64,000 bases of DNA, taken from positions 1 through 64,000 of IMG/VR virus record IMGVR_UViG_3300050120_000169; one strand, 5' to 3'. Made by a program: the position numbers and the translations under genes. Below are positions 16,293 to 25,430 of this stretch, piece by piece (the stretch's first letter is position 1; every line of letters starts with the position of its first letter). Origin of the DNA: a virus. The notes beneath the pieces are model-generated. The model was not told where the DNA came from and searched no databases. It was given only the letters and a program-made list of their open reading frames with translations.

Positions 16293-16507
16293 TGGAAGTT
16301 TTTACGCAAAAGGCCCGCCTGGATTTGGTGGAGGCCTTGGGCCTGGACCCGAAAAGTATTCAGAGCATCAATATTCAACTCGATGGTCAGCAAACGCCGA
16401 CCGTCACGATTGTGAAATACATTACTGATGACCAGATGAAGGTACTAGGCCAGATGCTCCAGGGCTTTGAACTGGTCGAGAAGTGGGCAATTCCGCTGGA
16501 GCAATGA
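16292..16507 (+). CDS. Small hypothetical protein in the neck module
   Basis: A 71-residue protein with an N-terminal helix (KARLDLVEALGLDPKSI) and a small beta-alpha unit (INIQLDGQQTPTVTIVKYI, then MKVLGQMLQGFELVEK). Start overlaps the previous stop by one base and the next gene begins two bases after its stop, so it is embedded in a coupled series. No family recognised. Confidence 0.5.
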   Translation: MEVFTQKARLDLVEALGLDPKSIQSINIQLDGQQTPTVTIVKYITDDQMKVLGQMLQGFELVEKWAIPLEQ

Positions 16508-16508
16508 C

Positions 16509-17012
16509 GTGATTCTGGTACTTGGTATCATCGATATCCCATACGCGCAAGCTGGGTCAGCGATGAAGAAGGTCAAGAAGGCTCCTAAGGGTAAGGCAAC
16601 GGCTAAGGCCGCCAAACCCAAGAAGGCTCCTGCCCAACGCGAGGAAACCACGGGTGAAGTAGCTTCGGCGCTGGAAGAAAAGTATCAGATCATGCAGCAT
16701 TTCTTTGACGAGTATGAAGGTGTGTTCATGTACGACCTGATTGAGGATCTTGAAAAGCAGATTTTCAACTTGAATAACGGATCTCCCGTATTTGAAGGTG
16801 GCCCGTTCAAGAGTGGGTTGGAAAAGATGAAGGTATTGTTTGTCCAGTTTTTGGATGATCGGGAAATCGAACATCTGGGCATCCCTGGGGTGCCAACCAA
16901 GGCCGCGCTCGACGGAGTGCAGTCGAAGTTCAAGTTATTTAAGGGCGAACGCCGCGCCAGTTTTATCGATACGGGGCTGTACCAACAGTCGTTCAAGGCC
17001 TGGACTGAGTAG
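16509..17012 (+). CDS. Hypothetical neck/tail-completion protein, GTG start
   Basis: A 167-residue protein if started at GTG 16509, which has GGAG eight bases upstream and follows the previous stop by one base; ATG 16563 is an alternative and would remove a hydrophobic stretch (VLGIIDIPYA). A Lys/Ala/Pro-rich linker (about residues 19-45) leads to a folded domain (FDEYEGVFMYDLIEDLEKQI, VLFVQFLDDREIEHLGIPG). Position between connector and sheath suggests a tail terminator or neck role, not provable from sequence. Confidence 0.5.
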   Translation: MILVLGIIDIPYAQAGSAMKKVKKAPKGKATAKAAKPKKAPAQREETTGEVASALEEKYQIMQHFFDEYEGVFMYDLIEDLEKQIFNLNNGSPVFEGGPFKSGLEKMKVLFVQFLDDREIEHLGIPGVPTKAALDGVQSKFKLFKGERRASFIDTGLYQQSFKAWTE

Positions 17013-17018
17013 CACAGC

Positions 17019-17034
17019 GCGCAATCAATTGCGG
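17019..17034. repeat. Dispersed palindrome, TCAA-loop copy, start-associated
   Basis: GCGCAATCAATTGCGG, ending ten bases before the ATG at 17045. The GCGGAAG that follows serves as the ribosome site of that gene. Confidence 0.9.
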
Positions 17035-17044
17035 AAGAACTGAC

Positions 17045-18073
17045 ATGCCGGGATCAATCGCTGAGTCGTATGAAAGCCAAGGGCCGCTGAATGCACCACT
17101 TCAGCAGGGCCTGGAGACGATTTCCCAGGACCAGGAGATATTGTTCACCCAGTACGTGAAGCTGATCCTACCGCTGGATGGTTATGTGTTTTGGGTGCGG
17201 TCTGATCTGGTGGGGGCGGCTGCGCTGTGCAACTGCTATAACTGCTCGAATCAGCAGGTTACCCCGACTACGCCCTATGTGAATCCTACCCAGGCCGTGC
17301 TTGGGCCGCCTGGACCCTACCTGAAAGTACAAGGATCTCTGCACTACAGTACGTCTGTACGGCAGTCCGAAGATGAGACGATGGCCGTGAATAGTGTTAT
17401 CTTCACCGCCCAGTCGGAAGTCAACGATTTCAACTTGATTGGCCCGACCGTGATGTACATCGGGACGTTTGAAGGCCGCAGATTCGCCTTCAGCAAGCGC
17501 GATGCTTGGTACAAGCAAGCTGGCCTTTATCACTACCAGGGCGACGCCGTGTACCCGGCCCTGGCGAGTCAGCTAGTTGATGATGTAAGTGCGTTTGACA
17601 CCACAAACGTAATCGTTAGCAATAGCTTACCGATCTGGCTGGCGCTAAATCAGTTCATGCCTATGTATCCGAGCTTTTTGGTGGAGGAAAACATACCACC
17701 GCCCTATGCCTCAGTGCATATTCCCCCCGACAGTACGACCGCTGTAGCCGCAAGGCCTGCGTGGGGCCACACAGGAACCCATAGCCAGCTAGTGAAAGAA
17801 AAGGTTAAGATCACGGTGTACGGTTTGCGCAACTTCAGTGCGCTGGATTTTCAAGATTACGTTTTTCAAAACAGTCTTGATAACCCGACGGTCTGGGGGT
17901 TGATGAACATGCCGGTGATGCAGGATGAGAAGCGGATCCAGTCAGAACTGACCGTGATTGCGCAGAAGAAGTCTTTCGAAATGGAAGTGAATTACTACCA
18001 GATTCGAGTCCGAGACATCGCAAGGCAGTTGATCCAAGGAGCAGTACCAGATATTTATCTTGAACCCCTGTAA
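17045..18073 (+). CDS. Virion structural protein of the neck/tail region
   Basis: A 342-residue protein. A mixed alpha/beta sequence with a CNCYNC cluster at about residues 60-65 (four Cys including flanks, possibly metal-binding), a LHYSTSVRQSEDETMAVNSVIF segment that looks like a beta sandwich core, and a C-terminal part with KVKITVYGLRNFSALDFQDYV. No family is recognised; genes of this size at this position in related myoviruses are structural proteins of the neck or tail. The start is set by a palindrome copy. Confidence 0.55.
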   Translation: MPGSIAESYESQGPLNAPLQQGLETISQDQEILFTQYVKLILPLDGYVFWVRSDLVGAAALCNCYNCSNQQVTPTTPYVNPTQAVLGPPGPYLKVQGSLHYSTSVRQSEDETMAVNSVIFTAQSEVNDFNLIGPTVMYIGTFEGRRFAFSKRDAWYKQAGLYHYQGDAVYPALASQLVDDVSAFDTTNVIVSNSLPIWLALNQFMPMYPSFLVEENIPPPYASVHIPPDSTTAVAARPAWGHTGTHSQLVKEKVKITVYGLRNFSALDFQDYVFQNSLDNPTVWGLMNMPVMQDEKRIQSELTVIAQKKSFEMEVNYYQIRVRDIARQLIQGAVPDIYLEPL

Positions 18074-18104
18074 GGGGATTTGCTAACCAAGTAGGGAGTT
18101 CAAA

Positions 18105-18431
18105 ATGTCACAAGGTCCGTTGGGTGTAAGCATCACCAATGTCGAAGGCAGCAACTCCAAGCTGAATTTGACTGCCGGTGCCACGCTGGTGAAGCCGCAA
18201 CCGGGTCGCATCCTGTCGCTCGTTATCAATACTCCTGGGTCGACCACGACCACCCCGAGTGTTGTTATGTACGACTCGGCTACGACCGCAGGTACGGCTA
18301 CTGCAAACATTGTCTATGCCAGCCCTGACAACGTGGCGGCAGGTACGGTGATTCCGGTGAATTTTCCGGTCCAGAATGGGCTTGTCGTCGTGCCAGAAAC
18401 CGGGTGCGTTTGCTCCCTTTCGTACAACTAA
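18105..18431 (+). CDS. Small beta-sandwich virion protein, tandem copy 1
   Basis: A 108-residue protein, paralogous to the next gene: both contain VKPQPGR / VKSQPGK, an exact VMYDSATTAGTA / SIYDSATTAGTA match, a (I/L)VYAS segment, GT(V/I)I and F-P-(V/M)-QNG-(L/I)-V. The pattern (short strands, central AGTA...VYAS) is that of small decoration or head-fibre proteins in phages. Preceded by TAGGGAG. The tandem arrangement suggests recent duplication followed by divergence at the N-terminus. Confidence 0.65.
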   Translation: MSQGPLGVSITNVEGSNSKLNLTAGATLVKPQPGRILSLVINTPGSTTTTPSVVMYDSATTAGTATANIVYASPDNVAAGTVIPVNFPVQNGLVVVPETGCVCSLSYN

Positions 18432-18469
18432 GAGCCGGTGGCTCATTTTTAACGCATTAGGAGTTTAAA

Positions 18470-18787
18470 ATGCCACAAGGTCAAATTGCATTGGCAAACA
18501 CCCCGAGCAACGGCTCGAAGTCTGCCCTTGGTCTTACGGATGCAGCAGTTAATCTGGTGAAGTCACAACCGGGTAAGGTGCTGCAAGCAAATGTGGTTGT
18601 TGCCCTGGCTGGCGCGTTGTCGATTTATGACAGTGCGACTACCGCAGGCACCGCCGCAGCAAATCTGGTGTACGCCAGTAGCACGACTGTGGCGATTGGC
18701 ACGATCATTGAACTGGATTTCCCGATGCAGAACGGCATTGTCGCCGTGCTCGGAAGCACCGGTCAAGTCGCGCTGTCATACGTCTAA
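18470..18787 (+). CDS. Small beta-sandwich virion protein, tandem copy 2
   Basis: A 105-residue paralogue of the 18105 gene, sharing the YDSATTAGTA core and the C-terminal F-P-M-QNGI strand. It lacks the Thr-rich loop of copy 1. Preceded by TTAGGAG. Likely a virion surface or decoration protein, by position and composition. Confidence 0.65.
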   Translation: MPQGQIALANTPSNGSKSALGLTDAAVNLVKSQPGKVLQANVVVALAGALSIYDSATTAGTAAANLVYASSTTVAIGTIIELDFPMQNGIVAVLGSTGQVALSYV

Positions 18788-18830
18788 GCACGGTGTGAGA
18801 AATAACGTCTAACCTCTAAGGGATTCGGCC

Positions 18831-20210
18831 ATGACGAACGCAATTGTTCAAGTCAGCGTAAGCCAAACCATTGCACCAGCACCAAGTAAGTTGCAACGGA
18901 CTGGCGCGATGATTAGTCAGGGGGGTACGACGCTCACCCCGGGGACTTACTCGCTTCTGACGCAGGACTCAGACCTGACGCCGCTTCTGACGCAGCCTCA
19001 GACCAATAGCACGCTTGCCTGGGCGTCGTCGGTTGTGACCGTTACGACTGCGGTGGCTCACGGCTACCCGACCGGCGCGCTAATCAACCTGACCATCTCC
19101 GGTGCGAACCCTGCCGGTTATAACGGCACGTTCCTGGCGACCATTACCAGCAGCACGCAATTTACTTATCCGCTAACTGGTAACCCCGGCGCGCAGGTAA
19201 GTGCTGGTACGACGGTCAATGCCTTCGTGACCCAACTAGGGGCCATGGTCAACACGTTCTACGACCAGAACGGTCTGTTGAGTGTGTATGTGCTTGAGCT
19301 TGGCACCGGCACCAGCACGACGGGTATCGCGTCGCTGGAGGCTTACATTGTCGCCAGCCCTGGTTTCTTCTACAGCTACTTGATTCCGCGTGGCTGGGAT
19401 GCAGATTCGACTTACCCAGCTTTCCTGGCGAACTACAACGCGCCAAACGCGAAGATTTACTTCTACACGACGGTGACGTTGAGTAGCTACGCGGCCTTGA
19501 CCAACAACCAGTTGAACAAGTGCTGCCCGGTGCTGATCGAAAGCACGAGTCCGGCTCTGCCGCCCGACGAGTTCTCGATGGCGGCGATGTGGTGGACCAC
19601 GCTCAATGCCAATCCCAGCAGCACGAACATGGTGCCTCCGCTGTGCTTCAGCTTCCTGATCGGCGTTACTGCCGGTACTTGGACGGGTCCGCAATTGACT
19701 GCGTTCAAGACCAACAATGTCAACTACGTCGGGACCGGCGCAGAAGGCGGGATCAGCAAAGATATCCTGTACTGGGGCAATATGCCTGACGGCAACCCCT
19801 GGAACTACTGGTACTCGGCTGACTGGTCGCAGATCAATTTGGACCTCGATATCAGCAACACGATTATCAACGGTAGCAACACCAGCATCAATCCGCTCTA
19901 CTACAACCAGGACGGTGTGAATCGTCTTCAGGCGACGGCAGTGCAGACGATGCAGGAAGCGATTGCGTACGGCTTGGCGTACGGTACGCTGGTGCAAACC
20001 CAGCTTGATCCTACGACCTTTGCCAATAACGTGTCGGCTGGCCTGTACCTGGGTTATGTGGTGGTCAACGCCGTGCCGGTGGCGACGTGGCTGGCATCGA
20101 ATCCAAGCACGTATTCCGAGGGTATTTACGGGGGCTTGGCCGCGCTCTACACGCCAGCCCGAGGGTTTGAACAGATCCTGTTCAACCTTAACGTCAGCAA
20201 CTTGGCATAA
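18831..20210 (+). CDS. Contractile tail sheath protein, DUF3383-like
   Basis: A 459-residue protein. N-terminal VSVSQTIAPAPSKLQRTGAM, central strands (LSVYVLELGTG, GFFYSYLIPRGWD, NAKIYFYTTVTL) and a C-terminal domain with AVQTMQEAIAYGLAYGTL and FEQILFNLNVS match the tail sheath layout of DUF3383-type sheaths. A small beta module with AHGYPTGALINLTISG...YNGTF is inserted at about residues 62-115. The next gene is the tube protein, as expected. This gene is the main evidence that the tail is contractile. A degenerate palindrome copy lies at 19689-19704. Confidence 0.85.
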   Translation: MTNAIVQVSVSQTIAPAPSKLQRTGAMISQGGTTLTPGTYSLLTQDSDLTPLLTQPQTNSTLAWASSVVTVTTAVAHGYPTGALINLTISGANPAGYNGTFLATITSSTQFTYPLTGNPGAQVSAGTTVNAFVTQLGAMVNTFYDQNGLLSVYVLELGTGTSTTGIASLEAYIVASPGFFYSYLIPRGWDADSTYPAFLANYNAPNAKIYFYTTVTLSSYAALTNNQLNKCCPVLIESTSPALPPDEFSMAAMWWTTLNANPSSTNMVPPLCFSFLIGVTAGTWTGPQLTAFKTNNVNYVGTGAEGGISKDILYWGNMPDGNPWNYWYSADWSQINLDLDISNTIINGSNTSINPLYYNQDGVNRLQATAVQTMQEAIAYGLAYGTLVQTQLDPTTFANNVSAGLYLGYVVVNAVPVATWLASNPSTYSEGIYGGLAALYTPARGFEQILFNLNVSNLA

Positions 20211-20222
20211 GGGGTATAGAAC

Positions 20223-20675
20223 ATGGCAACGCAAACTAACCCCCTCATTGCCCAGGGCACGCTTAACCGGCTCCGGGGTAGTGTAGTGTGGGCGAACTTC
20301 CCCACGCTGAATGTCACGGCCCCGTTCTTGAATAAAGAAGGTATCCGGTTGGCCCTGGATGGCGAGGCTACGACTTTCATCCAGACGATTACCGGCGCGG
20401 TAACTTCGCCGGAACCGTACCAGATGATCACACTCACCATGAACATCCTGAAGACGAACGGTCTTGCAGCGCTGTATCAGGCGCAAATGCAGAACTCAAC
20501 GTTGCTGGGAAATGGCACGGTGATTACCGACACGAACGCCTTGCCGGTCTTCCCGCTGATCAACTGCGCTATCGAGTCGGTGCGCGAGTTGAGCTTTGCC
20601 GGTGAAGATGCGGGCTTTGCGGTGGTGGTTCGTGGCTACTGGATCGTTAATAACGCGCTGTGGAATTTGCTGTAA
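20223..20675 (+). CDS. Tail tube protein
   Basis: A 150-residue protein directly downstream of the sheath. It has the tube-protein sequence of strands: TLNRLRGSVVWANFPTLNV near the start, a long helix-free middle with YQMITLTMNILKTNGLAAL and a closing SFAGEDAGFAVVVRGYWIVN. Size, position and the DUF3277-like N-terminal G-T-L-N-R-x-x-x-S motif all fit the inner tube around which the sheath contracts. Confidence 0.8.
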   Translation: MATQTNPLIAQGTLNRLRGSVVWANFPTLNVTAPFLNKEGIRLALDGEATTFIQTITGAVTSPEPYQMITLTMNILKTNGLAALYQAQMQNSTLLGNGTVITDTNALPVFPLINCAIESVRELSFAGEDAGFAVVVRGYWIVNNALWNLL

Positions 20676-20702
20676 AAACCAGCGTAGTAGGGCACAGACA
20701 AA

Positions 20703-21272
20703 ATGACCAAATTAGATAAAAAACTAAATATCGTGCTCCCACTCGATTCTGGGTGGGTACACGCTACCCCTATCTCGTACGATATCTTCGAGAAGTATTT
20801 CGTGAGTATCTCCAAGGCTTTCTCGCGGTTGTTTAACGAGGGCCTTGGCACGTTTGCAGGGCCACGAGTGGCTTACCTGATGCTGAAGAAGGTGGCTGAA
20901 GAAGACGGCAACTGGGAAACACCTAATGGTGACGGTGTGAGCCAGGGGCTGATGAACGAAATTATCCGGTTGTCGAATGTGTTGCTGCCGGGTGAGCAGG
21001 GCTGGACATCACTCCCGTTGTACGAAGCGCTCCGGCAAGGAAAATTGGACCCTGACGAAAAGGCGGAGGTGCTAAACGGCCTTGTTTTTTTTACTTTGGC
21101 TTCGTCGATGGCACGGAAGGCGGACTTGAGGGGGGTGCTCTCTGGGATAGTAAAATTCTGGGATGGGCAAATCACGTTGTCCGACTCTACGGCTTTTCTA
21201 GCCTCCTTGCCGACATTGACACCAGTAGAGCCTACTGGTCCGAAGGAGCCAGCATCGCCCATACCGTCTTGA
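20703..21272 (+). CDS. Tail assembly chaperone, short (unshifted) form
   Basis: A 189-residue protein between tube and tape measure, the position of the G-type tail assembly chaperone. Mainly helical (IFEKYFVSISKAFSRLFNEG, AGPRVAYLMLKKVAEEDG) with a Pro-rich end. The run TTTTTTT at 21086-21092 is placed in frame as T TTT TTT, a classical -1 slippery heptamer, and the -1 frame stays open past the end of this gene. The short form is expected to be the major product. Confidence 0.8.
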   Translation: MTKLDKKLNIVLPLDSGWVHATPISYDIFEKYFVSISKAFSRLFNEGLGTFAGPRVAYLMLKKVAEEDGNWETPNGDGVSQGLMNEIIRLSNVLLPGEQGWTSLPLYEALRQGKLDPDEKAEVLNGLVFFTLASSMARKADLRGVLSGIVKFWDGQITLSDSTAFLASLPTLTPVEPTGPKEPASPIPS

Positions 21273-21400
21273 ACTGGGTGGTAGAAGACGGGTATAGGCA
21301 GTTTTTTGGTCAGTCAGACTACGAATTTGAATTCACGTCCGCACAGCATTACAGGAACCGGCACCTTTTGGCGGCGATGAGGCCTCGGCGGTCCAGATGA
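21092..21400 (+). CDS. -1 frameshift extension of the tail assembly chaperone
   Basis: After slippage at T TTT TTT (21086-21092) the -1 frame reads 102 codons to TGA at 21398-21400, giving a G-T-like fusion of about 232 residues. The extension has coding character: WDSKILGWANHVVRLYGF, RAYWSEGASIAHTVLNW, then GYRQFFGQSDYEFEF and a basic end RPRRSR. It continues 128 bases beyond the unshifted stop, filling what would otherwise be an empty gap before the tape measure, and mirrors the chaperone frameshift of lambda, P2 and other phages. No independent start codon with a ribosome site is seen for this frame. Confidence 0.75.
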   Translation, partial: YFGFVDGTEGGLEGGALWDSKILGWANHVVRLYGFSSLLADIDTSRAYWSEGASIAHTVLNWVVEDGYRQFFGQSDYEFEFTSAQHYRNRHLLAAMRPRRSR

Positions 21401-21404
21401 AATA

Positions 21405-21420
21405 GCGCAATTGATTGCGG
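21405..21420. repeat. Dispersed palindrome, TTGA-loop copy, start-associated
   Basis: GCGCAATTGATTGCGG, ending ten bases before GTG 21431; the GCGGAG at its right end is the ribosome site of the tape measure gene. Confidence 0.9.
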
Positions 21421-21430
21421 AGCGTGAATC

Positions 21431-23410
21431 GTGGCAGATAAACCAATCCTCAAGATTCCTGTGGACACCCAGGAGTGGGATCAGTTCGTAGATAAGTTCA
21501 ATGCCTACCAAAAGGTGTTGGAAACCCAGGGCGAGCAGTGGGCTGACACGAACAAAGGTGTCAAGGAAGTCTCGAAATCCTTCGATCAAGTAGAAGGGTC
21601 GTTCGACAAGTTGGTTAAGGCCGCAGTAAATCCCGCGTTCGCTGATAAGAGTACCGGCACCTTTGCACGCTTTGAGAAAAGCTCGCAGAAGACTGCTGGG
21701 TTCTGGAAAGCCACCGAGCGCTCGCTCGAAAAAACCAGTAAGTATTTCGAAACCTTCGTGCGTTCGGGCATCAAGTGGGAAGGACTCGCCAAGGGCGGCG
21801 GCTTGATCGGTGGGGTGCTAGGTATTGGTGGTGCCATATTGGGCGCTACTGAAAAGGCCTCGAATGACTTTGCTGGTCAAAATAAGCTGAATCGCTCTCT
21901 TGGATTAAAGCCAGGGGAGCAACAGGCGTTCACCAACGCGTTTGGTCCTGCGGGCGCTGATGATGCACTGCTCGCCAAGATGGCAGCGGCTAAGAACGAC
22001 CCTAACCAGTGGCACGGGTTGTTGGCGGCTGGTATCAATCAGCAGGAAATCCTAAGTAAGAACCCTGAGCAGCTTGCCGCCGAGTTTATGGAAAAGGCGG
22101 GGGATCGCTTTAACAAGCTGGGTCCGAATGGCGGCGCTTGGGCGAATTCCACAGGTGTGTCAGAGTTCCTGGACCCTAATCAGCTTCGGCTTGCTGGTTC
22201 GTATAACCACGGCCAGTATCAGGGCTTCCAAGGGCAATACGAGCAAGACGTACCGAAGTTTGCCGCCCAGCAGTCTGTGCTGGATGAAGCTACCAAGGCC
22301 AAACAGGATTTCGATAAGGCGTGGACTCAGCTTGATTTGGCGTTTGACAAGGCGGCGATGAAACTCACGCCGGATGTGGTCAAGCTGGTAGACGAGTTCG
22401 CAGATATGGTGAGTGCGTTTGCTGATTCGAAAGAATTCGCTACGGATGTCAAGGATTTCAAGGAAGACATCCACACTATGGGTGTGGCCGCCAAGTGGGT
22501 AGCTGATCATTTAAATCACCTATTCGGGCTAGACAAGCCGGGTGCCGATAAGAAGACTCACGTAGACCCACAGGGGTGGGGTGGGAAGCTGTTGTCGTTT
22601 GGTAAGTACACCTGGGATGCCATAACTGGGAATCAGTTCACGCCACCTAAATACGATTACGGTGGTGATGACGACACTTCAGATGCGAATGGTGGCGCAC
22701 CGAACGGTAGCGCGGGCTATGAAGACAAGATGCTCGACGCGATTAAGATGAACGAGTCGAGCGGTGTGAATGGCAAGACGAACCCTGACACGGGCGCGGC
22801 TGGCCTGTATGGCATCATGCCCGAAAACTCTACGAAAGCCGGTATCGACCCGATGGATCCGGTGGCTAGTCGCGGATTGGCTAAAAAGATTTATGACAGT
22901 TTCCTCACCAAGTACCACGGTGACAGTGCAAAGGCTCTGGCCGCTTATGACGGCTTCGGCGGCTTGGATAAAGACATTGCCAAGTACGGCGATCAGTGGC
23001 GCAGCCATATTGACGAATATCAAAGTACAGGTGAGACCATTAAGTATCTGAAGCGCATCGAAAAGCAGGGGCTTAATATTGGCCCCGGGACTAATGACGC
23101 CGATACCAAACCCAGCAAGCTCGACACCACGCCGATTGATGGTATGGATGTGCAACCGTACACGCCAGAAGAAGAGAAGGCGAAAGATCAGAGTGATAAG
23201 CAGTATGTGAAGGACCAGATGAAGGGCAACCGTAATATGTTTGGGGTATTTCAAGACCTGTTCACCCCTGGTGCTGGGAATAAGTACCTACCCCCGGACA
23301 ATCAGTCCAAGGCTACGTCTGGTCAGCAAGCGCCCTATAACATCAATGTCTCGGTCAGCGCTCCCCCTGGCACTAACACGGCTGTAACGGCTGGGGGGCT
23401 GGCACAGTGA
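21431..23410 (+). CDS. Tape measure protein with lytic transglycosylase-like domain
   Basis: A 659-residue protein with GTG start. Residues 1-130 and 240-350 are long charged helices; residues about 130-145 contain a Gly-rich hydrophobic stretch (GGGLIGGVLGIGGAILGA), typical of tape measures. About residues 435-535 form a soluble lytic transglycosylase-like domain with catalytic Glu in KMNESSG, AAGLYGIMPENS and ALAAYDGFGG. It sets tail length and would cut peptidoglycan during DNA entry. It is rather short for a contractile tail, implying a tail near 100 nm by the usual length rule. The last 60 residues are Pro-rich. Confidence 0.85.
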   Translation: MADKPILKIPVDTQEWDQFVDKFNAYQKVLETQGEQWADTNKGVKEVSKSFDQVEGSFDKLVKAAVNPAFADKSTGTFARFEKSSQKTAGFWKATERSLEKTSKYFETFVRSGIKWEGLAKGGGLIGGVLGIGGAILGATEKASNDFAGQNKLNRSLGLKPGEQQAFTNAFGPAGADDALLAKMAAAKNDPNQWHGLLAAGINQQEILSKNPEQLAAEFMEKAGDRFNKLGPNGGAWANSTGVSEFLDPNQLRLAGSYNHGQYQGFQGQYEQDVPKFAAQQSVLDEATKAKQDFDKAWTQLDLAFDKAAMKLTPDVVKLVDEFADMVSAFADSKEFATDVKDFKEDIHTMGVAAKWVADHLNHLFGLDKPGADKKTHVDPQGWGGKLLSFGKYTWDAITGNQFTPPKYDYGGDDDTSDANGGAPNGSAGYEDKMLDAIKMNESSGVNGKTNPDTGAAGLYGIMPENSTKAGIDPMDPVASRGLAKKIYDSFLTKYHGDSAKALAAYDGFGGLDKDIAKYGDQWRSHIDEYQSTGETIKYLKRIEKQGLNIGPGTNDADTKPSKLDTTPIDGMDVQPYTPEEEKAKDQSDKQYVKDQMKGNRNMFGVFQDLFTPGAGNKYLPPDNQSKATSGQQAPYNINVSVSAPPGTNTAVTAGGLAQ

Positions 23411-24654
23411 GGTATTACCGCGTAGTCATTACTGACCCGACCACGAATGAAATTCTGGTGCCGAATTACAACGGTATTCCGGGTTTCACACGGGTGGGGA
23501 ACGATACGAACATTTCGTCGTACACCAGTCTTAATTACGGTCAGACTGTGACTGCGTTTGGCAGCACGAATATGTCAGCCCAGATGGTGGAAGTAGATAT
23601 CCCAGTGGGGTTTTTGCATCAGCCTGGGCAGAATGCTTACATCAAGATTCATGGGGTGGGCATTGCCGAAATCGGCCAAGCAGCAGATTTACAGGGTATG
23701 AACATCGCCGTGTATGGGGGTATGGCCGCTGGCCTACCTTTGGCTAACCCGCTTGAATCAGGGCTGTTGGTCAACGCCATGGTACTCCAGTCGTTTGGAA
23801 TTTGGCTGGGACACGAGCAGTCGCTCAATATGTTCATGACTTTTCAAGGTAGTAGTCCTACATCGAACCAAACCTCTGGCAATCCGAGCAGTACGAGCAC
23901 TGTGCCAGTCCCGACTACGAATGAAAATCCGGCCAATATTGTCTTTCAATGGCGACCGGGCCAACCCCTGCTCACACCAGTGGTTAATACCTTACAAGTT
24001 GCGTACCCGAAGTACTCGATTGCCGGAGCCGTGCATAGTGGATTAGTGTGGAGTGGCGCGACTGCCACGGGCTATTTCAATACGCTTGAGCAGTTTTCTG
24101 CCTATTTATATCAAAAGTCACTTTCTATCATTAGTGGCTATGCGCCTATTAATCCACTACCACAGAACTACCCCAGCAATTACCCAGGGGTGCGGCTTGC
24201 ATTGCAAAACAATACGATTACGATTCAGGATGGCACGACGCAAACCACGCCGAAGCAGATCCAGTTTATTGATTTGGTGGGCCAACCGACTTGGAGCCAA
24301 CGCTATCAAGTGCAGGTGACGTGCGTAATGAGAGCGGATATTAACTGTGGTGATTATGTGCGGCTCCCGCCGTCCCCAGGAATCACCACGCTGGGTAGTA
24401 ACAGTGAGTACTTCAACCCTTCTGGGGGCAACATATACGCGACTGCTAAGGACAGCAGCATCTTCAGCGGGGTTTTTGAAGTGATAGCTGTTCGACATGT
24501 GGGGAATAACCGGGATCCGAATGCTCAGTCCTGGGTGACCACACTCGATTTATTGAATATGTCTTACGGGCAACCAGAGGTCGTAGATACCCTGCCAGTC
24601 TTGTACAATGGCCCTACTGGTGGTAGCGCATATTCTTTCTATTTGCCGAGTTAG
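23407..24654 (+). CDS. Baseplate hub protein (gp44/D-like) candidate
   Basis: A 415-residue protein overlapping the tape measure by four bases. The N-terminal half is a beta domain (VVITDPTTNEILVPNYNG, QMVEVDIPVGFLHQPGQNAY) followed by a Thr/Ser/Pro linker at about residues 153-175; the C-terminal half has PGVRLALQNNTITIQD and CGDYVRLPPSPGI. Location after the tape measure and before the spike is that of the hub proteins (Mu gp44 / P2 gpD class); sequence similarity by eye is limited. Confidence 0.6.
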   Translation: MRYYRVVITDPTTNEILVPNYNGIPGFTRVGNDTNISSYTSLNYGQTVTAFGSTNMSAQMVEVDIPVGFLHQPGQNAYIKIHGVGIAEIGQAADLQGMNIAVYGGMAAGLPLANPLESGLLVNAMVLQSFGIWLGHEQSLNMFMTFQGSSPTSNQTSGNPSSTSTVPVPTTNENPANIVFQWRPGQPLLTPVVNTLQVAYPKYSIAGAVHSGLVWSGATATGYFNTLEQFSAYLYQKSLSIISGYAPINPLPQNYPSNYPGVRLALQNNTITIQDGTTQTTPKQIQFIDLVGQPTWSQRYQVQVTCVMRADINCGDYVRLPPSPGITTLGSNSEYFNPSGGNIYATAKDSSIFSGVFEVIAVRHVGNNRDPNAQSWVTTLDLLNMSYGQPEVVDTLPVLYNGPTGGSAYSFYLPS

Positions 24655-24656
24655 TC

Positions 24657-25430
24657 ATGCCAAGCTTAGACCAAACGATTTTCAAGCTAGGTTTTCAAAT
24701 TTCACCGGTTATTTTGGTGAATGGTGTGGCGTCGCAAATTCCTGGGCAGATGCTACCCATTGTTGCCTTGACTCAAGCGGCTGACTTCACGCTAGGCCTG
24801 TTGAGTGGTGGTGCCAGCTTACCCTCATCGTTGGATCAATATTTTGCCCATTGGAAACCCCTACCCGGTACAACGCTGATTCAAAACACTATCGGCCAGT
24901 ATCCCTTTGCCAATCAAGCGGTGGCGGCGAACTCGATCATTGCCCAGCCGTTGCAGATCAGTATGTTGATGGCGTGCCCAGTGCAGGAGGAAGGTGGCTA
25001 TCCGGCCAAACTGGCTACCATGACGGTATTGGTGCAAACGCTCAATCAGCACAATGCGATGGGGGGCGTATATACAATTGCCACTCCAGCCCAGATTTAC
25101 CCGAACTGCATCTTGCTGGCCGTGCGTGATGTGTCTAGTGGGGAGAGCAAGCAGGTACAATTTGCTTACCAGTTCGACTTCGTGCAGCCGCTGATTACGA
25201 TCAACCAAGCGACGCAGGTTTATAACTCCCTGATGAACACCATTTCTGGTGGCTTACCCACGAGCTTGACCCCTTCGTGGAGTGGCTTGTCCTCCACCAC
25301 GGGTGCCAATTTAGTATCAGCCCCTGGTGCAGCTATTCCCTCTCTCACCAATATGGCTGGTGCAGCGGCTTCGGGGGTTGGGTCTGGTGCGATTGGTGGT
25401 GTGCTAGGTGGCACGGGGATAGGACTATGA
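24657..25430 (+). CDS. Baseplate-region structural protein
   Basis: A 257-residue protein, two bases after the hub candidate. It carries hydrophobic strands (ILVNGVASQIPGQMLPIVAL, QISMLMACPVQEEGGYPAK, MTVLVQTLNQHNAMGG) and a C-terminal Gly/Ala-rich tail (about the last 45 residues) that could insert in or contact membrane. Similar proteins precede the spike in other phages as baseplate/hub accessory proteins. No name assigned. Confidence 0.5.
   Translation: MPSLDQTIFKLGFQISPVILVNGVASQIPGQMLPIVALTQAADFTLGLLSGGASLPSSLDQYFAHWKPLPGTTLIQNTIGQYPFANQAVAANSIIAQPLQISMLMACPVQEEGGYPAKLATMTVLVQTLNQHNAMGGVYTIATPAQIYPNCILLAVRDVSSGESKQVQFAYQFDFVQPLITINQATQVYNSLMNTISGGLPTSLTPSWSGLSSTTGANLVSAPGAAIPSLTNMAGAAASGVGSGAIGGVLGGTGIGL

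Noticed and set aside
19689-19704. A further palindrome copy, CCGCAATTGACTGCGT, in the sheath gene
   Set aside because: It has two mismatches including one in the inner arm; listed only as a degenerate relative, not counted among the 18.
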